DNA from: Lentisalinibacter sp035655155 | Lineage (GTDB): Bacteria; Pseudomonadota; Gammaproteobacteria; Steroidobacterales; Woeseiaceae | Assembly: GCA_035655155.1 (NCBI GenBank) | Contig: DASRVH010000077.1 | Span: 1-9,448 of the forward strand | DNA: 9,448 nucleotides | Direction: 5' to 3' | In this document: positions 5,831 through 9,448 of the stretch, in pieces | Layout of the letters: each line of letters starts with the position of its first letter | Position numbering within the stretch: the first letter of the stretch is position 1 | Made by a program: the position numbers and the translations under genes | The notes under the pieces: model-generated | Seen by the model: the letters and a program-made list of their open reading frames with translations, nothing else | Databases searched by the model: none | What the model was told of the DNA's origin: nothing

Positions 5831-5845
5831 TGGATCACCTCCTTT
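5831..5845 (-). promoter_or_regulatory. Extended Shine-Dalgarno (full anti-SD complement)
   Basis: The minus strand reads AAAGGAGGTGATCCA immediately before the ATG at 5830. The stretch AAGGAGGTGATCC is complementary to the conserved last 13 or so bases of bacterial 16S rRNA, far beyond the usual 4-6 bases. If GGAGG alone is used as the core, its spacing to the start codon is seven bases, which is ideal. Confidence 0.85.
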
Positions 5846-5945
5846 CAGTTATGGGCCGAGCCGACAGCATCCAACAAATACGGCCGGATTCCAAGCGCTG
5901 CGGCAAAAAACGCGGACCCGGTCACGAGCGGCGATTAGACAGAAT

Positions 5946-6497
5946 CTAGTCGCTGCCGATGTCCAGCTTCGTGAACTTGGTGCCTTCCAGCGTCAGGTTG
6001 TACATCAGGCCCTTGCTGCCGAACACGAAGCCAACCACCGGGTCCTTGATATTTGCGGTGTCGATCGTCTTGCCGGCACCCAGGTCGATCAGCGCGACCG
6101 AGCCGTCCACGCCCACCTTGAAGCCGGCGCTGTCGCGGAACTTCGCCAGCGCCTCCTGCGTCATGAAGGCGATCACGATGCTCTTGGCCTGGGCGCCGAG
6201 CTGGAAACCGAAGGAACCGGCTGCGGTGGAGTAATAGTCCACCGTCTTGCCGCCGACCCTGAGCGCGCCCTTGCCGTACTCGCCGCCGATGCCGATGCCG
6301 GCCTTGATGACACGGGGAAACACCAGGATGCCGGCGGCGTTGTCCAGAAACACCTCCGCGCCGTTCACCTCGGACTTGAAGCGGGCGAGCGCCTGGTCGA
6401 CGTCGGCATCGATCTCTGCGGCACTGTCCGCCAGCGCCGACTGCGCGGGCCAGCAGGCCGCGACCAGGATGAGCGGAAACAGTCTCGGGATTCTCAT
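5946..6497 (-). CDS. Exported YSC84/SYLF-domain (Las17-binding-like) lipid-binding protein
   Basis: This encodes 183 residues. The N-terminus is a signal peptide (MRIPRLFPLILVAACWPAQSALADS). It offers either a lipobox, V-A-A-C15, for lipoprotein processing, or an A-L-A site near residue 23 for ordinary cleavage. The rest is a SYLF domain: AGILVFPRVIKAGIGIGGEY (55-74), KGALRVGGKTVDYYSTAAGS, FGFQLGAQAKSIVIAFM, and the closing GLMYNLTLEGTKFTKL. SYLF domains bind phosphoinositides in eukaryotes; bacterial exported versions are common, with envelope roles that are poorly defined. The ATG at 6497 is eight bases after GAGGAG. The open frame extends much further upstream but without a signal-peptide start. 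The gene is divergent from the repeat protein at 6666. Confidence 0.88.
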   Translation of the reverse strand: MRIPRLFPLILVAACWPAQSALADSAAEIDADVDQALARFKSEVNGAEVFLDNAAGILVFPRVIKAGIGIGGEYGKGALRVGGKTVDYYSTAAGSFGFQLGAQAKSIVIAFMTQEALAKFRDSAGFKVGVDGSVALIDLGAGKTIDTANIKDPVVGFVFGSKGLMYNLTLEGTKFTKLDIGSD

Positions 6498-6528
6498 GGC
6501 ACAGACTCCTCGGGAGGAAAGCGCCGGA

Positions 6529-6534
6529 ATTCTA
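6529..6534 (-). promoter_or_regulatory. Candidate extended -10 element of the SYLF gene
   Basis: The minus strand reads TGC-TAGAAT, an extended -10, placing transcription start near 6522 and a leader of about 25 bases. There is no good -35, which an extended -10 can tolerate. Confidence 0.45.
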
Positions 6535-6623
6535 GCAGCAACCCCTGAATCCGGCCTTAACCGCCCCGGCAGCGGCATCCCGGCGTGTGAAGCGATTCTC
6601 AGAATTTCCGGCGCTCGGGCGGG

Positions 6624-6629
6624 CATAAT
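6624..6629 (+). promoter_or_regulatory. Candidate -10 element of the triple-repeat gene
   Basis: CATAAT (5/6) predicts a start near 6636. That fits an ATG at 6666 with a 30-base leader, and argues against the in-frame ATG at 6639, which would be essentially leaderless. The -35 region is poor. Confidence 0.35.
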
Positions 6630-6665
6630 GCAGGCAATATGCGCGGACACAGCGCGGGGTATGGC

Positions 6666-7181
6666 ATGGCACAGGGATCGGACAAGCCCGGAAAAGGAGA
6701 CACCGTCAGGCTCGCACGGCCCGGCGGTAAGGTCGGACTGGACGAGCGCGGCCACGCGGTCTGGGTGGGCGACGTGAAGACGGGCCGCTTCGAGCTGATG
6801 AACACGCAGACCGTGGAGGCGCTGATCCACCAGGGCGACCCGAATCTGCGCGAGGAGATGGATCGCCTGGCGGGTGACGGCGCGGAGGGCGTGGTGGCCA
6901 GAGAGAAAGACACGGGCCACTTCCGCATCCTGGAGACCGAGAGCCTCGAGGCCATGATGAACCGCCCGGTCGCGGGACGCGAATCGGTGGCGGTCGGCGG
7001 CCGCAACATCGACGAGCTGGAGCCGGAGCCGGACGAGGCAGGCAACGAATTGCAGCTGGTCAGCACCCAGATGCTGCGCCAGATCCTCGGCAAGGACGTG
7101 ACCGAGGCGGACGAGGGCGACGAGGACGCACCGGAGGCGGCTTTCTTCGACCCCTACGACAGCACGCCGAAAAAGAAATAG
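6666..7181 (+). CDS. Hypothetical protein with three internal repeats
   Basis: The protein has 171 residues, is acidic and soluble (no signal or membrane segment), and belongs to no family I recognise. Three segments align: KTGRFELMNTQTVEALI (38-54), DTGHFRILETESLEAMM (82-98) and NELQLVSTQMLRQIL (127-141), with the central Thr at 47, 91 and 134. The shared pattern is hydrophobic-x-[LI]-[LMV]-x-T-[QE]-x-[LV]-x-x-hydrophobic pair, at a period of 43-44 residues. Before the first repeat is a basic Gly-rich lead (KPGKGDTVRLARPGGKVGLD); between repeats lie acidic helical stretches; the tail is acidic and ends FFDPYDSTPKKK. An ATG at 6639 is possible, but the sequence from 6666 looks like the conserved start and better fits the promoter. 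It is divergent from the SYLF gene; role unknown. Confidence 0.75.
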   Translation: MAQGSDKPGKGDTVRLARPGGKVGLDERGHAVWVGDVKTGRFELMNTQTVEALIHQGDPNLREEMDRLAGDGAEGVVAREKDTGHFRILETESLEAMMNRPVAGRESVAVGGRNIDELEPEPDEAGNELQLVSTQMLRQILGKDVTEADEGDEDAPEAAFFDPYDSTPKKK

Positions 7182-7209
7182 ATCGGCCGTTCCGTCGGGT
7201 TATTCCTTC

Positions 7210-7234
7210 GGCCCATTTCATAGGCCCATTTCAT
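7210..7234 (+). repeat. Short tandem repeat, two copies
   Basis: GGCCCATTTCAT occurs twice with a period of 13 bases just after the triple-repeat gene. The 265-base stretch 7182-7446 otherwise contains no gene I can support, only this repeat and GC-rich hairpins. Confidence 0.7.
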
Positions 7235-7409
7235 CAGTCTGTAATACGAGCCCGCTAGTATCAATCCCGGTTCGGGGAATCACCCATACCCGTTCCAGGC
7301 TGCGGACCCCCCACCCCGACACCCGCAGCCGACCCGTCCGGCACGCGACAGGATGCCGCAACGGATACCACGGAGGTACCCGACCGGACGACTCCCCCAG
7401 ACCGGTGTG

Positions 7410-7432
7410 CCGGCGGCCGCAATGGCCGCCGG
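7410..7432 (-). terminator. GC-rich hairpin at the end of the ribA operon (possible terminator)
   Basis: CCGGCGGCC and GGCCGCCGG pair perfectly over nine bases around a five-base loop, 14 bases past the ribA stop. A smaller inverted repeat (CCGGT, CTC, ACCGG) sits beside it near 7430-7442. There is no T tract, so termination may need Rho, or the hairpin may protect the 3' end. Confidence 0.45.
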
Positions 7433-7446
7433 TCTCACCGGCACTT

Positions 7447-8265
7447 TCAGTCCGTGAGGTCCTCGTCGCTGAGCCGATGGCCCCAGTCCCGCTTTGCCGC
7501 CAGGTAGCGGCGGTTCCAATCGCCCACACCGGTCACGTGCTTGACCGCCTCGATATCCGCCAGCCCATGCTCGGCCAGGTCGGCGACTTTCTTCGGGTTG
7601 TTGGTGAGCAGCCGGAACGGCCGCGTACCGAGAAAATGGTGCAGCAGGGCGGCCGCGTCGCTGAAGTCTCTGGAGTCGTCCGGCAGGCCCAGAGACCGGT
7701 TGGCCTGGTAGGTGTTCTCGCCGGCATCCTGCAGGATATAGGTCACCGCCTTCGCCCAGAGCCCGATGCCGCGGCCTTCGTGGCCGGCCATGTAGATGAG
7801 GATGCCGCCCGCGGGGTCGGCATGGATGCGGTGCATGGCCGCGACGAACTGGGGCCCGCATTCGCAGCGCTGGGAGCCGAAGACGTCCCCCGTGAGGCAG
7901 CTCGAGTGCACGCGGACGAGAGGGCGGTCCGCGGTCTCCGGTTCGCCGATCAGGAGCACGCTGTTGACGGCCATGGAAGAGGCCAGTGTGGCGAACAGCC
8001 GCTGGCCGCCCTGCTCCCTGAGCTCCCGGGCCAGGTCCTCCACCTTGGACAGCTCGGTATGCCGCACCGCCGCGTACCAGCGAACGTCCATGCGCAGGCC
8101 GGCGACGTCCAGCGGCAGCGGTATGGGACCGAGCAGGTTGATGGCCGGCTCGCCGGGCGGCGGCGGATTGGCCGCGTCGATGACCCGTCCGCAGCGGTCG
8201 ATGCGGATCAGACGGCCCTGCTCGATCAGCCTGCCGCGGATCGTGGGATCGATGTACGTGAACAT
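7447..8265 (-). CDS. ribA: GTP cyclohydrolase II (riboflavin synthesis) with N-terminal extension
   Basis: This 272-residue enzyme opens GTP to 2,5-diamino-6-ribosylamino-4(3H)-pyrimidinone 5'-phosphate, formate and pyrophosphate, the first committed step of riboflavin synthesis. The zinc ligands are C123, C134 and C136 in HSSCLTGDVFGSQRCECGPQ. The GTP-binding and catalytic stretch is YMAGHEGRGIGL (158-169), followed by ILQDAGENTYQANRSLG and the LLTNNPKKV segment. The C-terminus ends in the familiar NRRYLAAKRDWGH form. Compared with the E. coli enzyme (196 residues) it has about 70 extra residues before the zinc site, including a proline-rich lead and the helical insert TELSKVEDLARELREQ. There is no DHBP synthase domain. 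The ATG at 8265 lacks a good ribosome site. It is the last gene of a leftward operon, 26 bases after the Nudix gene. Confidence 0.93.
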   Translation of the reverse strand: MFTYIDPTIRGRLIEQGRLIRIDRCGRVIDAANPPPPGEPAINLLGPIPLPLDVAGLRMDVRWYAAVRHTELSKVEDLARELREQGGQRLFATLASSMAVNSVLLIGEPETADRPLVRVHSSCLTGDVFGSQRCECGPQFVAAMHRIHADPAGGILIYMAGHEGRGIGLWAKAVTYILQDAGENTYQANRSLGLPDDSRDFSDAAALLHHFLGTRPFRLLTNNPKKVADLAEHGLADIEAVKHVTGVGDWNRRYLAAKRDWGHRLSDEDLTD

Positions 8266-8291
8266 GGGGCGAAGGATAGCACCGCCGGCCG

Positions 8292-8966
8292 TCAGCTCCC
8301 CGGCCGCTCGCGGCGGAGATAGCAGCGCTCGCCCCGGTAGCTCAGCAGCAGCGGAGGCCGCCGGGGATCCGCGAGGCACGGCCCGATCTCGGCGAGCATC
8401 GCCTCGGTCACGTCGATGAGCCCGGCAGCCACGCTCCCCTCCGGATCCACCCAGCGCAGGTCCAGCAATTCGCCGTCGCCGCCGAGGGTGCCGCGGAGAT
8501 GCCGGGCATCCACCATGAAGAAGCGGGCATGGTAGCGCCATGGACTGCAGGCCGGCGTGATGGCCCGCCCGACGTAGCGCAAGCGGTGCAGCGGCGGTGC
8601 CACGCCCAGCGCCCGGAAGCTGTCCCAGCCGCCGGCACCCGGGCCCACGTCTCCCGGCACGCCCAGCACCAGGCCGGTCTCCTCGGCCGTCTCGCGCACG
8701 GCCGCCATGGCGAGCGCCCGGGCGTGCGCGGGCGAGCGGAACTGCCCCCATTCCCCGGCCGGGAGGTCGGACGCCGGCTGCGCCCGCCGGTCGTCCGGCT
8801 CGAGCCGGCCGCCCGGGAAGACGTAGACGCCCGGCGTAAACCGCGCCTCGCGGCGGCGCCGGCCCATGAGCACCTCCACGCGGCGGCCACGGTGGCCATG
8901 GCGGCGATAGACCAGCAGGCTCGCCGCGTCCTGCGGGCGTACGGGAGGTCGACGGGTCGGTGTCAT
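8292..8966 (-). CDS. Nudix hydrolase, NUDT19-like
   Basis: This encodes 224 residues. Nudix enzymes cleave nucleoside-diphosphate-linked compounds. The Nudix box is split by an insert: FTPGVYVFPGGRLEPDD (43-59), then about 30 residues, then AAVRETAEETGL (88-99), which gives the RE-x2-EE-x-G core (R91, E92, E95, E96, G98) that binds the metal. A box opened by an insert after F-P-G-G is typical of the NUDT7/NUDT19 branch, whose animal members hydrolyse CoA derivatives. Bacterial substrates are not settled. The C-terminal half (YVGRAITPACSPWRYHARFF and later LRWVDPEGSV) also fits that branch. The ATG at 8966 lies 10 bases after the stop of the CBS gene, with GGAG inside the end of that gene. It sits in an operon with ribA, so a flavin- or GTP-related substrate is conceivable. 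Confidence 0.88.
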   Translation of the reverse strand: MTPTRRPPVRPQDAASLLVYRRHGHRGRRVEVLMGRRRREARFTPGVYVFPGGRLEPDDRRAQPASDLPAGEWGQFRSPAHARALAMAAVRETAEETGLVLGVPGDVGPGAGGWDSFRALGVAPPLHRLRYVGRAITPACSPWRYHARFFMVDARHLRGTLGGDGELLDLRWVDPEGSVAAGLIDVTEAMLAEIGPCLADPRRPPLLLSYRGERCYLRRERPGS

Positions 8967-8976
8967 GCGACCGGTC

Positions 8977-9384
8977 TCACTCCAGCGTCGGCAGCGCCTC
9001 CAGCGCCAGCACGTAGTAGCTGACGATGCCCACCACCGTATGCGTCTCGTCGATCACAGGCGCATGGCCGATCCCGACACTCTCGAACAAGCGCGCGCAG
9101 TAGCGGATGTCCATCTGCGGCCGCACGGAGATGACCGGTTTCGCCATGATCTCGTACACGTTGACGCGCTCGGGCGCCCGGTCCTGGCCGATAACGTGCT
9201 TGGCGATGTCCGAGAAGAGGAGCATGCCGTATTCGTCGCGCTCGTGACGGCGCTTGACGATCAGGCAGGTGGCCTGCACCTGCTTCATCGTCTTCAGCGC
9301 GTCCAGAACGGTCATGCTGCCGTCGATCTCCGTGACCTCGCGATGCATCACCTCGCTGACGGGCACCCATTTTCTTTCAACCAT
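8977..9384 (-). CDS. CBS-pair domain protein
   Basis: This 135-residue protein consists of little more than two CBS motifs. The first spans about residues 9-65 (VSEVMHREVTEIDGSMTVLD, then ATCLIVKRR and GMLLFSDIAKHVI). The second spans about 75-130 (VYEIMAKPVISVRPQMDIRY, then HAPVIDETHTVVGIVSYYVL). Stand-alone CBS pairs bind adenosine nucleotides or related ligands and act as energy or ligand sensors on partner proteins. There is no membrane segment or catalytic domain. The ATG at 9384 is five bases after GAGGAG; an in-frame GTG two codons earlier overlaps that site and is rejected. It is the first gene seen of the leftward CBS-Nudix-RibA set; an upstream gene may precede it beyond the right edge. 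Ligand and partner are unknown. Confidence 0.9.
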   Translation of the reverse strand: MVERKWVPVSEVMHREVTEIDGSMTVLDALKTMKQVQATCLIVKRRHERDEYGMLLFSDIAKHVIGQDRAPERVNVYEIMAKPVISVRPQMDIRYCARLFESVGIGHAPVIDETHTVVGIVSYYVLALEALPTLE

Positions 9385-9386
9385 GA

Positions 9387-9425
9387 TCACTCCTCTCTGT
9401 TCGTCGGCGGCAGGACGGCTTCCAT
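9387..9425 (-). other. Short frame or tail of an upstream gene abutting the CBS gene
   Basis: On the minus strand a frame reading MEAVLPPTNREE ends in TGA two bases before the CBS start codon, inside GAGTGATCATG. This looks like translational coupling. The frame is open to the window edge, so it may be the last residues of an upstream gene; a second frame ends at 9430-9432. The sequence does not allow a choice. Confidence 0.25.
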
Positions 9426-9448
9426 CCCCTCACAACTGCTCCTCCACG

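Noticed and set aside
5829..5844. Plus-strand match to the 3' end of 16S rRNA (TTGGATCACCTCCTT), possible rRNA gene fragment
   Set aside because: Sequence on both sides bears no resemblance to 16S rRNA, and on the minus strand the match is perfectly placed as a ribosome site before an ATG.
5905..5945. T6 tract after the SYLF gene on the minus strand (5910-5905) as a terminator
   Set aside because: The sequence before it forms only a three-pair stem; no stable hairpin supports it.
5349..6548. Long plus-strand open frame of 399 codons
   Set aside because: It runs antisense to the SYLF gene, across a terminator and the micro-gene, with no recognisable domain.
7250..7290. tRNA-like GGTTCG and pairing near 7268-7275
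   Set aside because: No acceptor stem, anticodon arm or CCA-end geometry can be formed around it.
7405..8322. Long plus-strand open frame of 305 codons
   Set aside because: It lies antisense to ribA, whose conserved motifs are unmistakable; high GC keeps antisense frames open.
1..9448. Mobile element, phage or CRISPR signal
   Set aside because: No transposase or integrase frames, terminal inverted repeats with target duplications, or regularly spaced repeats were seen on either strand.

Overview
The window is GC-rich (the coding regions strongly so), densely packed chromosomal DNA. Its proteins look gammaproteobacterial: an OxyR with the redox-cysteine pair, a peroxiredoxin-glutaredoxin fusion, a Dps and a beta-barrel outer membrane protein. 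A high-GC gammaproteobacterium, for example from the Chromatiales or Ectothiorhodospiraceae, would fit, but this is inference from composition and gene style. No IS element, phage gene, tRNA, rRNA gene or CRISPR array is visible.

Layout. Positions 1-386 (-) hold the N-terminal part of a DUF418/YeiB-type membrane protein, divergent from an outer membrane beta-barrel protein (557-1216 +). Next comes a peroxide-defence block. A peroxiredoxin-glutaredoxin fusion (1397-2140 -, with a strong terminator) and Dps (2219-2698 -) lie in tandem. They diverge from OxyR (2811-3713 +) across an AT-rich 112-bp promoter island that carries a very good oxyR promoter and a partial Fur-box-like sequence. Then comes a group of poorly known genes: a J-domain/zinc-ribbon/PilZ-like fusion (3823-4536 +), a small protein with a hydrophobic C-terminus (4541-4792 -), an eight-cysteine protein (4904-5281 +) and a small basic-tailed protein (5318-5578 -).

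The most unusual stretch is 5671-5945. A 26-codon gene (5750-5830 -) has a Shine-Dalgarno sequence complementary to almost the whole 16S rRNA 3' tail, followed by one hairpin and then a textbook intrinsic terminator. It lies between a secreted YSC84/SYLF-domain protein (5946-6497 -) and the basic-tailed protein. It looks like either a dedicated micro-peptide gene or a leader peptide with an attenuator. Divergent from the SYLF gene is a protein (6666-7181 +) built from three copies of an undescribed repeat of about 44 residues.

The right end is a leftward operon: a CBS-pair protein (8977-9384), a NUDT19-like Nudix hydrolase (8292-8966) and GTP cyclohydrolase II RibA (7447-8265), ending at a cluster of GC hairpins. 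The peroxide block makes functional sense as an OxyR regulon: Dps stores iron and the fusion enzyme reduces peroxides using glutathione. The CBS-Nudix-RibA set suggests nucleotide sensing or clean-up next to the first step of flavin synthesis.
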